Assembly (NCBI GenBank): GCA_017541205.1
Contig: JAFXZO010000048.1
Coordinates: 1 to 51,681 of the forward strand
Reading direction: 5' to 3'
DNA from: Clostridia bacterium
GTDB taxonomy: Bacteria > Bacillota > Clostridia > Christensenellales > Aristaeellaceae
DNA: 51,681 bases
The notes under the pieces are model-generated. The model searched no databases and was not told where the DNA came from. It was given only the letters and a program-made list of their open reading frames with translations. Of the stretch, positions 13,133 to 21,128 are shown piece by piece. Both the position numbers and the translations under genes were made by a program. How positions within the stretch are numbered: the stretch's first letter is position 1; every line of letters starts with the position of its first letter.

Positions 13133-13306
13133 AGCTTCAATTCCCCTACTTGAAGATGCGCAAGAGAACGCCCGTGACGGTGCGAAGCAGCGAAAGGAGG
13201 TCGGTCTTTTCAGACGCCGTTCCCGCTGCCAATCGTATCGAAAGCCGCATCTTGGGCTGTCCTCAGCGAAAGTGTTCTAATGCAATGGTCTTTCTTTCCG
13301 CTCCGC

Positions 13307-16291
13307 CTATTTTCTGTCTTTCCAGACGCGCACGCCAAGGACCAGCTTGTTTTCCTCCCCGTCCTTAAACAGAGAGGCCTTCAGCGTGACCGGCTTTGGA
13401 ACGCCGTTGATGATGTGACGGTAGTTGATGCTGAAGCTGCCATGCGCTTGGACCTGGCTCAGCACGTTTTCCCGGGTGACCTGTTCCTGGAAGCGCTGCC
13501 TGTCCTCGTCGCAGCAAAAGGTAAACGCGTCTTTCTGCAATTGCCCGAAGAAATCGTTTCCGTCTTTGCTCCCGCCGAGGCTGTCGGCATTTTCCGCGGC
13601 GCTGTATTCGATGTAGTAGCCGGTCGAAGGATCAACCGTGGACACGGTGAGATATCCGTCCGTAAGCGCCATGACCCGTATGAGCAGATCGCGTTCCTTT
13701 TGCAGCCGCTCAAAACGCTTTTTCTCCTGGATATGCGCGTCGATGATGCTGACGCCCAGGATCAGGCGGTTGCGGCCCTTCATCCGGGTGATCTTCATAT
13801 TCACGTAGATGGGCGTTCCGGTGTCGATCAGGCGGTACGTCGTCGTGAACACGCCCTGCCTGTCAATATCCCGGAGCACATTCTCTTTTGTGAATAATTC
13901 CAGGAACGGGTCCCGGTCCTCCTCATAGATTCGGGTCATCGTATCGCGCCGCGCCGATTCAAAGAAGTCCCCGCCGTGACGCTCCAGCGCCATCTCCTCG
14001 CCGCCGACCTGGGAAGTATATTCAATGAACTCATTGGTATCCAGGTCGATCAGATAAATGTTGTAGTAGTCGGCCGCGAGGGCGCCTGCGATCTCCGCAT
14101 AGGTCGGGTTTTCATCCGGTTCGGTGATGGAGAGCACGGCGATGGCATAGGATTCCTTCCCGTTCGCGGGATTCGTCCCGATTTTTCGCATGAAGGAGCG
14201 AACGATGGAGCCGTCCGCCATTTCTTCGTCCACAAACGCGCGGTTGCTGCCGGCCTTGCACTGCTCGGCCGCTTTCATGAAGCTCGAGCCAAGCCCTTCC
14301 TTCGGAACCGTGTATTCCAGATCCGGATCGGACAGATCAAATTGGAACGCCCGCTTCATGAAATCCCGGAAGGACTGGTTGCTGCGGATATATCTCACCT
14401 TGCCGCCATCGACGCTCACTTCCATGATGCCCATGGGCACCGTATCAAAGGTACTTTTGATCACGCTGTCGTCCATGTTGGCGAGGAAAGAGAGATCGTA
14501 GAGGTTGACCCTGCCCACCGTGTCGTAATAGGCGGACTCGCGCTGGTTTTCAAACCCGGCCTTGATTTCAACGGTATACTTTTCAAAAATCCGTTCAGGC
14601 GGCACGGGCTTGAGGAAGTAGTATCCCTGCAGCTTCGAGCATCCGATTTCCTGAAGGAACCTGGCCTGTTCTTCCGTTTCCACGCCCTCGCAAACGGTGT
14701 CGAGCCCAAGAGAAGTGGCCATCTTCATCATTTCGGTCAGGATGATCTTTCCGTCGTCCCCTTCGTTCAGGCGGCGTATAAAGCCCATGTCGAATTTGAT
14801 CAGATCAAACCTTACGCTTTGCAGGACCTCCAATGAGGAATACCCGCTGCCGAAATCATCCATCCAGACCTGGAATCCCTCCGCGCGGAAACGCGCGATC
14901 TGCTCCTTGATGAAGCCGAAGTCGCTTCCCACGATGCTTTCCGTGATTTCGATATTGATGAGCTTGCGGTCAACATGCGCCTCATCCACCATGGAGCAGA
15001 TCGTCTGAACAAGATCGCAGGCTTCAAAATCGGCGCGGGAAAAGTTGATCGAAATGGGAACGTTCCTGTGTCCGGCCTGTTCGTAGGCTTTCAGATCCTT
15101 CAATACCTGCTTCACCACATATAGATCCAGCTTGGGGATCAGCATGGCCTCTTCCAAAACCGGGATGAACGACGACGGCGCCAGCAGGCCGCGCACCGGG
15201 TCCTGCCACCGGGCCAGCGCCTCGACATCGCAGACCTTGCCGTTGATCGAACGGACGATGGGCTGATAATACACCCGGATCCAGCCTTCTTCGATGGCCC
15301 TGTCCAGGTTGTCGATGATTTCCTGGCGGTTTTGCTCCGCGGCCATCATATCCATGTCAAAGATCGAATAAAAGGACCCTTTGTTTTTTCTTCGGGCGTT
15401 CGCCGCCAGCCGCGCGCGGTCGCAGGCGAGGCCGATTTCCACCTGCTCGATCCGGTCCGGATAAACGCCGATCCGGATGGGAAGCGTTTTTCCTCCGTTC
15501 GCTTCGGCGAAGTCCGCGATCACGGCGTCCAGGCGTTCCGTCAATCCTGCTTCCTGGGCGAACGCGGCAAAATGATCCTGCGCGAAACGGGAGCAGCTCT
15601 CGCTGCTGAAATGCCTTGATAATATTTCCGCGGCTTCCAGGATCAGCTTATCGCCCTCCGCAAAGCCATACCTTCGATTGAAATGCTTTAAGCCGGTCAG
15701 ATCAAAGAAAAGCACCGCGGAGCCGATCCCCTGCGCCTGCATGCTTTTGCGGCCCGCCTCCGCCAGCTCATAGAAATAAGCCATGTTGGGCAGCCTTGTC
15801 TTATAGTCGTAATACATGCCCCGGTACTGGCTCTCTTCCGTCAGGAATTGGCTCAGCGTCTGGCTCAGGATGCTCCCGTAGGTTCCCTGCTCCGGCGTGA
15901 AATGCCCCTCGTAGGCGTACCAGGTCAGGCAGAGGCGCACCCCGTTCGGATAGATGCTCTTTCCATAGGCGTGCAGGATGATATAATCCAGGTCCTTCAG
16001 GGTCCGGGTACGGTAAACGATATCGTAGGGCTCGTCAAACGCGGCAAAACGATAGGCCGCGTCGGCCACCCGGGTCTTATCGTCCGGGTGGGTGGCGCGA
16101 TACATATCGTTATTCATGGCGAAATAGGCGTCTTCCAGGCTTTTGAAACCGAATTCATCGCAAAAGCCCTGGGAGAGCGCGATCGTCACGATCCGTTTGT
16201 CGATATACTGATAAATGGCGAACGGGATCGAGATGTGCTCCAATATCTCCTGCGTTTTTCGGTCAAAGCTGAATTTCTCCGTGGAAGCCAT
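13307..16291 (-). CDS. c-di-GMP phosphodiesterase, degenerate GGDEF plus EAL with sensory repeats
   Basis: A 994-residue soluble protein with an N-terminal PAS-like region (about 10-130), a GGDEF-like domain (about 155-310), an EAL domain (about 320-570), a further PAS-like segment (about 610-730), and two copies of the PAS-like module shared with its neighbours (about 740-865 and 870-994). The GGDEF motif is replaced by AQDHF (237-241), so that domain cannot cyclise GTP and may bind it as a regulator. The EAL catalytic set is complete: E357 in EAL, N416, E448, D478-D479, K499, E535 and Q555. The enzyme should therefore linearise c-di-GMP. The start is the ATG at 16291, seven bases after AGGAGG; a 35-residue upstream extension is open but has no ribosome site. 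Sensors C-terminal to the EAL domain are an unusual order. Confidence 0.92.
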   Translation of the reverse strand: MASTEKFSFDRKTQEILEHISIPFAIYQYIDKRIVTIALSQGFCDEFGFKSLEDAYFAMNNDMYRATHPDDKTRVADAAYRFAAFDEPYDIVYRTRTLKDLDYIILHAYGKSIYPNGVRLCLTWYAYEGHFTPEQGTYGSILSQTLSQFLTEESQYRGMYYDYKTRLPNMAYFYELAEAGRKSMQAQGIGSAVLFFDLTGLKHFNRRYGFAEGDKLILEAAEILSRHFSSESCSRFAQDHFAAFAQEAGLTERLDAVIADFAEANGGKTLPIRIGVYPDRIEQVEIGLACDRARLAANARRKNKGSFYSIFDMDMMAAEQNRQEIIDNLDRAIEEGWIRVYYQPIVRSINGKVCDVEALARWQDPVRGLLAPSSFIPVLEEAMLIPKLDLYVVKQVLKDLKAYEQAGHRNVPISINFSRADFEACDLVQTICSMVDEAHVDRKLINIEITESIVGSDFGFIKEQIARFRAEGFQVWMDDFGSGYSSLEVLQSVRFDLIKFDMGFIRRLNEGDDGKIILTEMMKMATSLGLDTVCEGVETEEQARFLQEIGCSKLQGYYFLKPVPPERIFEKYTVEIKAGFENQRESAYYDTVGRVNLYDLSFLANMDDSVIKSTFDTVPMGIMEVSVDGGKVRYIRSNQSFRDFMKRAFQFDLSDPDLEYTVPKEGLGSSFMKAAEQCKAGSNRAFVDEEMADGSIVRSFMRKIGTNPANGKESYAIAVLSITEPDENPTYAEIAGALAADYYNIYLIDLDTNEFIEYTSQVGGEEMALERHGGDFFESARRDTMTRIYEEDRDPFLELFTKENVLRDIDRQGVFTTTYRLIDTGTPIYVNMKITRMKGRNRLILGVSIIDAHIQEKKRFERLQKERDLLIRVMALTDGYLTVSTVDPSTGYYIEYSAAENADSLGGSKDGNDFFGQLQKDAFTFCCDEDRQRFQEQVTRENVLSQVQAHGSFSINYRHIINGVPKPVTLKASLFKDGEENKLVLGVRVWKDRK

Positions 16292-16366
16292 AGCTGCTCC
16301 TCCTGTTTCCTGCAAGATCATTTCAGCGCCGTTTCCGCCTATGCGGCCCCCTCTGCAAACGGGCGT

Positions 16367-16410
16367 TGCAATACATCGCAGAATGTAAAGCTGCAATACA
16401 TCGCAGAATG
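16367..16410. repeat. 19-bp direct repeat in the phosphodiesterase leader
   Basis: TGCAATACATCGCAGAATG occurs exactly at 16367-16385 and 16392-16410, offset by 25 bp. It lies between promoter and start codon, so it could bind a regulator or form alternative RNA structures; either is inference. Confidence 0.85.
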
Positions 16411-16474
16411 AAAATAAGAACGAAAGCGGCTCTCGTAAGCTGCTCCCTCAAACGCGTAAATTTTCCCATTTCAT

Positions 16475-16503
16475 AGTATACCATATGCGAAGAGCGAGGA
16501 CAA
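16475..16503 (-). promoter_or_regulatory. Promoter of the c-di-GMP signalling operon
   Basis: On the minus strand, TTGTCC, a 17-bp spacer and TATACT; the predicted start is near 16468. No other good promoter was seen between the phosphodiesterase, cyclase and kinase genes, so it may drive all of them. Confidence 0.6.
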
Positions 16504-16520
16504 GCATGAAATGAGGGATA

Positions 16521-16546
16521 CCAAACAATTCCAAACAATTCCAAAC
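16521..16546. repeat. Short tandem repeat CCAAACAATT
   Basis: Two and a half copies of a 10-bp unit lie directly upstream of the signalling promoter and next to the BNR terminator. The unit length is close to one helical turn, which would suit phased protein binding, but it may be neutral. Confidence 0.8.
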
Positions 16547-16577
16547 GAAAAAGGGCTGCCGCCTGTGCAGCAACCCC
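16547..16577 (-). terminator. Terminator of the glycan-utilisation operon
   Basis: On the minus strand, GGGTTGCTGC, a short loop and GGCAGCCC are followed by TTTTT, about 50 bp past the stop codon of the last BNR gene. Confidence 0.85.
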
Positions 16578-16629
16578 TCATGTTAAAATATCGATTACGC
16601 GCAAAATCGGGCGCGTCCATGCGATCCCC

Positions 16630-17673
16630 TTAATCGGCAATCCTCACGGTGAGATGCTCAATGGCGGTATGCCGGTGCATGTAGATCACGTGCAGCAGGC
16701 CGTTTTTGTCCCGGCACATGGCGGGCTGGCATTTGTTGCCCGGGGCGGGGGCAAGGTCGATCAGCTTTTCCCAGGTCTGCCCTTCGTCCCGGGAGCAGGC
16801 CAGGGACAGGGGGCTGCGCTCATGCCAGTCCGCAACGGGCGTGTCGTTATACGCCATCAGGATGGTGCGGTCGTCCCAGGAAATGGCGTCGATCTTGGAT
16901 TCGTTGTTGACGATGGCGGTGGGCCGGGGCGCGGTCCAGGTCTTGCCGCCGTCTTTGCTCTCGGCGGTATAGCTGGTCAGCGATTGAATGCCCGCGCCCC
17001 AGCCGGTATTTCCGGGGCAGGTGCGGGTAAACATGCGGATGACGCCGCCCGGCCGCAGCACCAGGGCAGGCTCGCGGATCAGATTCCCGTCCCGGGCGGA
17101 CAGCAGGGGGCCTTTTTCCCAGGTTTCCCCGTCGTCATGGGAAATATACACGCGGACGGCCCCGAAATATTTGTCTTTCAGCTCGCTGCTGGTGGAGGCC
17201 AAAATGATATCGCCGTTTGGCAGCAGCACGCTGTCGTTGGAGGCGTGGCCGGAGGAAATGCCCGCGGGGCGGGCAGGCTCCCAGGTGAAGCCGCCGTCCT
17301 TCGTTTTGCGCGTCCACAATTCGTCCCGGCCGTTGCACCAGGTGGCGAAGTTCACTTCCGTATCCAGGAATTTGGCGAACAGCAAGATGATTTCGCCCTT
17401 TCGATTCCTGATGAACACCGGATCATGGCAGCAATAACGGATATCGCAGCCCACGGCGTCCGGCTCCGACCATTTTTCCGCGCCCGGGGCCAGGATGGAT
17501 ACCCAATCCTTGGCGTCCCGGCCCATGGGGTCGCCGTTCCATTGCAGAAAACCGCCGTTCCACACGGCCACCAGGTTTCCGTTGTCCGCCAGGGTCAGGC
17601 TGGGCATATGGTAACACTGGCGCTCGTCAAACCATTCCACGACCCATTTGCGGTTCACGATTTCGGCTTTCAT
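16630..17673 (-). CDS. Sialidase-like BNR/Asp-box protein
   Basis: A 347-residue six-bladed beta-propeller-type protein of the sialidase (BNR) superfamily. Four Asp-box motifs (S/TxDxGxTW) are visible: TKDGGFTW, SHDDGETW, SKDGGKTW and SRDEGQTW. The N-terminal YHMPSL stands where true GH33 sialidases have the FRIP arginine motif, so the first arginine of the catalytic triad is not obvious and substrate is uncertain. There is no signal peptide, which implies action in the cytoplasm on an imported oligosaccharide. The start is the ATG at 17673, preceded by GGAGG; the longer frame to 17880 overlaps the previous gene out of frame. It is the last gene of a ten-gene operon, 17 bp after the GH-like gene. 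Confidence 0.8.
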   Translation of the reverse strand: MKAEIVNRKWVVEWFDERQCYHMPSLTLADNGNLVAVWNGGFLQWNGDPMGRDAKDWVSILAPGAEKWSEPDAVGCDIRYCCHDPVFIRNRKGEIILLFAKFLDTEVNFATWCNGRDELWTRKTKDGGFTWEPARPAGISSGHASNDSVLLPNGDIILASTSSELKDKYFGAVRVYISHDDGETWEKGPLLSARDGNLIREPALVLRPGGVIRMFTRTCPGNTGWGAGIQSLTSYTAESKDGGKTWTAPRPTAIVNNESKIDAISWDDRTILMAYNDTPVADWHERSPLSLACSRDEGQTWEKLIDLAPAPGNKCQPAMCRDKNGLLHVIYMHRHTAIEHLTVRIAD

Positions 17674-17690
17674 GGCGTTTATCCTCCGTT

Positions 17691-19706
17691 TTATTTTTCC
17701 AATCGAATGAGCATGGCCTCCATGCTGGGCAGGAATACGTTCAGGCGCTGTCCGATACGCATTTCCACCTGCGCCCCGGCCGCGGACGCGTCCCAGGAAA
17801 GGCTTTTTTTGATGGCCCAGGGCAGGCGCAGCGGCGCGTTCTCCGCGTCGTCCAGCGATCCGTTGACCAGATAGACCCACCGCGCGTCCGCTGTTTCAAA
17901 GCAATAAGGGATCAGGTACGGGGCGCTTTCCGTCATGGGCACGGCGGCGCCGGCGCAAAGGAGCATATCCTGCAATATTTCCTGCCGGGCGGCGCTGAGC
18001 AGCATGGGCGGCAAAGCCATCACATCCTCCATATGCCCGAAGGGGAAGATCATCACCCTGCCGTTTGCCAGCGTCTGCCCGGGGGCAGTCCTGCGGCGGA
18101 AGGAATCGAAAAACGAAGTAAATTCCCGCATTTCCGCCTCTGGCGCATAATCGACGCAGACCGCGTCGCTGGCGGAAATGACGGCGGAGGCCCTCACGTG
18201 CTCCCGGCCTCTGTATTCCGTTCCCGGCAGGCTTTCTTCATAGGTGTATTCCCCGCCGTTTTGCGGCATCCAGCGCAGGGAACGGATGCCGGCCAGACGC
18301 CCAAGGCCCAGGTCCAGCAGCGTTTCCGCCGCGTCGCCGTTCAAAAGCACCCGGTTTTTGCGAAACAGGCTTTCGATCTGTTCTTCGGTGTAATTGCGCA
18401 GAACCTGGCCGGCCACGGCCACGGTTTCATTCGCCATATCAGGATCGGTTGTATAAGCAAAGGGGATGCCCAGGGCGGGAAGCAGCCCGCCGAAAAAAGC
18501 GTCCTGGGGATACAGTTCCTCCATGCTTTGGCCTTTTGAGGTATGCAGGGTATAGCTGCTGCGCGGGCTCACCAGCACCCGGACGCCCAGGCGCTTTCCC
18601 CGGAACGCGCCGGTTTTTTGCATCCGGTTCAGGAAGGGCTTGGTTTGACGCAGCATGGCTTCATAGCCGTCCGCTTCCACGATGCCGTTGCCGTTTAGAT
18701 CATAAAGATCCAGCGTCATGCCGCGCAGGTTCATGGGGAGGGCGGAAAGCAGCTGGAAGCGGGTAAACCTGCGGGATTTGGACAAGAGAGAATAGGGATA
18801 ATTTTCCAGCTCGGGATAGATCTCCGTTCCCTCGGGCAGCAGCGATGCGCACAGCATGGAGACCGTATGGAACCTTGTCAGATAGCTGCCGGGGGCCATT
18901 TCCTGGTATGCCGGGAGATGCACCCGGCAAACGGGGGGCTGCCCCGCGGCCAGGGTGGAAAGCAGCGCGCGCCAGTCCCGCCCTTCCGCGGCGTGGATCT
19001 GGGGAACGCTGCTCATGAGGCCGATCTTTACCGCAGGATTGACCTGACGCACCGCGTCCGCGATGGCCTGAGCGGCGGAAAGCATGGTGTCCCGGGCCGT
19101 ATCCAGCCAGATCTTCCGGTAGGGATGCGGCTGCCCGGGCCTAAGGACGCCGGAAACGAATTCCTCCCGGCTCAGCGTCTTTCCGGCTTTTCGGCTGTAC
19201 AGGCGCATGTGCTCATCGCAAAAGCACCCGCCCCAGATCAACGGGTCATGGTTGTGCAGGCGAAAATCATCCTCCACCCACAGGATGGAAGCGTCCAGCG
19301 CCGCGTACCGGGCGTAAAGGCCGCCGATATAGCGCTGCCATTCTGCGCACAGCGGGCAGATGCACAGCTTGGCTTCGTTGCCGAAGGGGTCCACCATGCG
19401 CCGAAAGGGCTGACGGGCGGGCAGCGCCTTTCCCAGATCCGCGTGCATCACGCTGTGCCACTGGTTCACGGAGAGGGAAATGCCCTTGCGCGACAGCCGC
19501 TTCGCCAGGGAGCGCATCAAACGCAGCCAGATTTCCTGCTCCTCGTAGGTCATGTGGCCCGTGTTCAGCTCCTCCACGTTGGCGAACACGCATACGTCGT
19601 CGATCTTCGCTTCTTCGCAAAGGCGCATGAGCGCCTCCGTCTCCCGCACGTCGTTAAAGCCGGGATCGCAGCAAAAGCGGAAAATGTATTGAAAGGAATC
19701 CTTCAT
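17691..19706 (-). CDS. Glycoside-hydrolase-like protein, GH42-type architecture
   Basis: A 671-residue protein that I cannot place in a numbered family. The N-terminal about 390 residues look like a (beta/alpha)8 barrel. They include a CPLC pair, ILWVEDDFRLHNH, with acidic residues in a position typical of a barrel active site, and a second Cys pair CFCDEH, so metal binding is possible. Residues about 390-520 resemble the glutamine-amidotransferase-like trimerisation domain of GH42 beta-galactosidases (VLLNGDAAETLLDLGLG). A beta-rich C-terminus ends MRIGQRLNVFLPSMEAMLIRLEK. There is no signal peptide. Its ATG immediately follows the stop codon of the esterase gene, so translation is probably coupled. 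The role in glycan breakdown is inferred from fold resemblance and operon position. Confidence 0.6.
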   Translation of the reverse strand: MKDSFQYIFRFCCDPGFNDVRETEALMRLCEEAKIDDVCVFANVEELNTGHMTYEEQEIWLRLMRSLAKRLSRKGISLSVNQWHSVMHADLGKALPARQPFRRMVDPFGNEAKLCICPLCAEWQRYIGGLYARYAALDASILWVEDDFRLHNHDPLIWGGCFCDEHMRLYSRKAGKTLSREEFVSGVLRPGQPHPYRKIWLDTARDTMLSAAQAIADAVRQVNPAVKIGLMSSVPQIHAAEGRDWRALLSTLAAGQPPVCRVHLPAYQEMAPGSYLTRFHTVSMLCASLLPEGTEIYPELENYPYSLLSKSRRFTRFQLLSALPMNLRGMTLDLYDLNGNGIVEADGYEAMLRQTKPFLNRMQKTGAFRGKRLGVRVLVSPRSSYTLHTSKGQSMEELYPQDAFFGGLLPALGIPFAYTTDPDMANETVAVAGQVLRNYTEEQIESLFRKNRVLLNGDAAETLLDLGLGRLAGIRSLRWMPQNGGEYTYEESLPGTEYRGREHVRASAVISASDAVCVDYAPEAEMREFTSFFDSFRRRTAPGQTLANGRVMIFPFGHMEDVMALPPMLLSAARQEILQDMLLCAGAAVPMTESAPYLIPYCFETADARWVYLVNGSLDDAENAPLRLPWAIKKSLSWDASAAGAQVEMRIGQRLNVFLPSMEAMLIRLEK

Positions 19707-21116
19707 TCAGGCCTCCGTGACGGGGAAATCGTACCAGGACAGGATGGGCAGCCGCATGCAGTCGCAGGGGATGGCCGCGCCGGGATCCATGCGCCACATG
19801 CCATGCACCCGGGCGTTTTTGCCAAGCGGCCGGGCAAAGGTGACGGTGAGGAAATCGCTGCCCGTGGTATAGGACGCGGGGCGGATCAGGCCCTGATCGT
19901 CCTCCGCGTCGATGGGCAGGCGATCCGCCGTTACGTCGTAGGGGTTCAGCCAGTTGCGGACGCGGGAGAACCGGAGCGTAACCGTGTCCGGCGCGGTTTT
20001 TTGGGCGCTTTCGATCTCCGGGGCCATCCAGTCGTAGTGTTTTCCGAAATACGCTGTTAAAACCGCGCGGGCGCAGCGTTCGCCGATCACCAGGTTGCCC
20101 TGGGCGGAATTGTGGATAAAATCGTAGAGCGCCACGTCCGTAGAGGGCAGGAGCAGCACGTTTTTCATGGTATGCCAGGCTTCGCGCTGGGCCTGGCGCA
20201 CGATGGCCCACTGCCTGTCCAGATGCTCCGTCGTTTCCGTCATGCAGCGGTTGATCTGCACGGTGACGAAGGGAAGCTCCGGGCTTTGAAGCGCCGCGCG
20301 CACGGCGTCCACAAACGCTCCAAAGCGGGCGAGATAGGTTTCGGCGCTGTCCTCAAAGCCCTCGGCTTCCCCCTGGATCCACAGAACCGCCTTGGGGCGG
20401 AGGGCGTAAGCCCTCAGCATGGCCAGCATGTTATCCAGCAGCGCCCCGTTTTCCTCCGGGTTCCACCACCTGAGCGGCGCGCCGCCGTAGGCGCAGGGCA
20501 CAAGGCCGATGGGATAGCCAAGCTCCCTCGCCAGGCGCTTGGCAAAGTGCAGCCAGGGGCTGTGGCCGGGATTGTGGTTTTCATAATGGCCCATGTACAC
20601 GGCGTTTGTGGTTTCGCCGAGGGGATGGGCGGCAAGATCCCATTCTCCGCTGGCGCGCAGCACATGCACCAGCGGATCCGGCATATCCTCCACCGGGCCC
20701 TTGGCCCTTCCCGCCGCGTTGCTCTGGCCGGCGATCACGTACACGTCGCCCACGCCGATGTGGTGGATCATATCGCCCCGGGTGCAGGAAAGGCCGTCCC
20801 AGCCTTCATATTCCATGTAGGTTTCCACACGGTACAGCCCGCCCGCCGGCACGTGGGGGAAGGTGATTTCCCATTTGGTGCCGAAAAAAACGCACATCGT
20901 CCAGGGAATGATGTCCTCTCCCGTCGCTTCCAGGGCGATCCGGGCTTTGACGGCGGTGACGGGCCGATCGACGGGCTGAAATTCCAGCGGCAGTTCCTGG
21001 GTCAGGCGCACGGGATGGCATTCGCCCTTCAGGCAGATCGACGCTGTGCCGTCCGCCTCCTGCTGGAAAATCTGCCAGGGCCGCGGGCCGGCGGTGATCA
21101 TAACGCCGTATTTCAT
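19707..21116 (-). CDS. Sialate O-acetylesterase-like SGNH hydrolase
   Basis: A 469-residue esterase of the carbohydrate-esterase/SASA family, which removes O-acetyl groups from sialic acid or other sugars. The nucleophile motif VIAGQSNAAG (Ser132), the block III motif WIQGEAEG (Gln248-Glu250) and the DxxH pair Asp332-His335 in DFIHNS are all present, so it should be active. N- and C-terminal beta-rich segments flank the SGNH core, as in SASA proteins. No signal peptide is present, unlike many periplasmic or extracellular relatives, consistent with intracellular deacetylation of an imported glycan. AAGGAG lies seven bases before the ATG. It is read 12 bp after the upstream BNR gene and directly abuts the GH-like gene. 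Confidence 0.85.
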   Translation of the reverse strand: MKYGVMITAGPRPWQIFQQEADGTASICLKGECHPVRLTQELPLEFQPVDRPVTAVKARIALEATGEDIIPWTMCVFFGTKWEITFPHVPAGGLYRVETYMEYEGWDGLSCTRGDMIHHIGVGDVYVIAGQSNAAGRAKGPVEDMPDPLVHVLRASGEWDLAAHPLGETTNAVYMGHYENHNPGHSPWLHFAKRLARELGYPIGLVPCAYGGAPLRWWNPEENGALLDNMLAMLRAYALRPKAVLWIQGEAEGFEDSAETYLARFGAFVDAVRAALQSPELPFVTVQINRCMTETTEHLDRQWAIVRQAQREAWHTMKNVLLLPSTDVALYDFIHNSAQGNLVIGERCARAVLTAYFGKHYDWMAPEIESAQKTAPDTVTLRFSRVRNWLNPYDVTADRLPIDAEDDQGLIRPASYTTGSDFLTVTFARPLGKNARVHGMWRMDPGAAIPCDCMRLPILSWYDFPVTEA

Positions 21117-21128
21117 CGCTTTTTCTCC

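Larger units (their letters stand above)
16292..16629. other. Intergenic region with phosphodiesterase leader
   Basis: These 338 bp hold the promoter and a leader of about 177 nt for the phosphodiesterase gene, two exact 19-bp direct repeats within that leader, a short tandem repeat and the terminator of the BNR operon. A 48-codon frame with a hydrophobic middle begins at the ATG 16469-16467, at or within a base of the predicted transcription start, and has no ribosome site; I do not call it a gene. I looked for the conserved core of a c-di-GMP-I riboswitch in the leader and did not find it. Confidence 0.6.

Noticed and set aside
16292-16468. c-di-GMP riboswitch in the phosphodiesterase leader
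   Set aside because: I looked for the conserved class I core and its paired stems and could not find them; a covariance-model search would settle it.
16323-16469. 48-codon leader peptide with a hydrophobic segment
   Set aside because: Its ATG falls at or within a base of the predicted transcription start with no ribosome site, and its codons cover the direct repeat; chance is the simpler reading.
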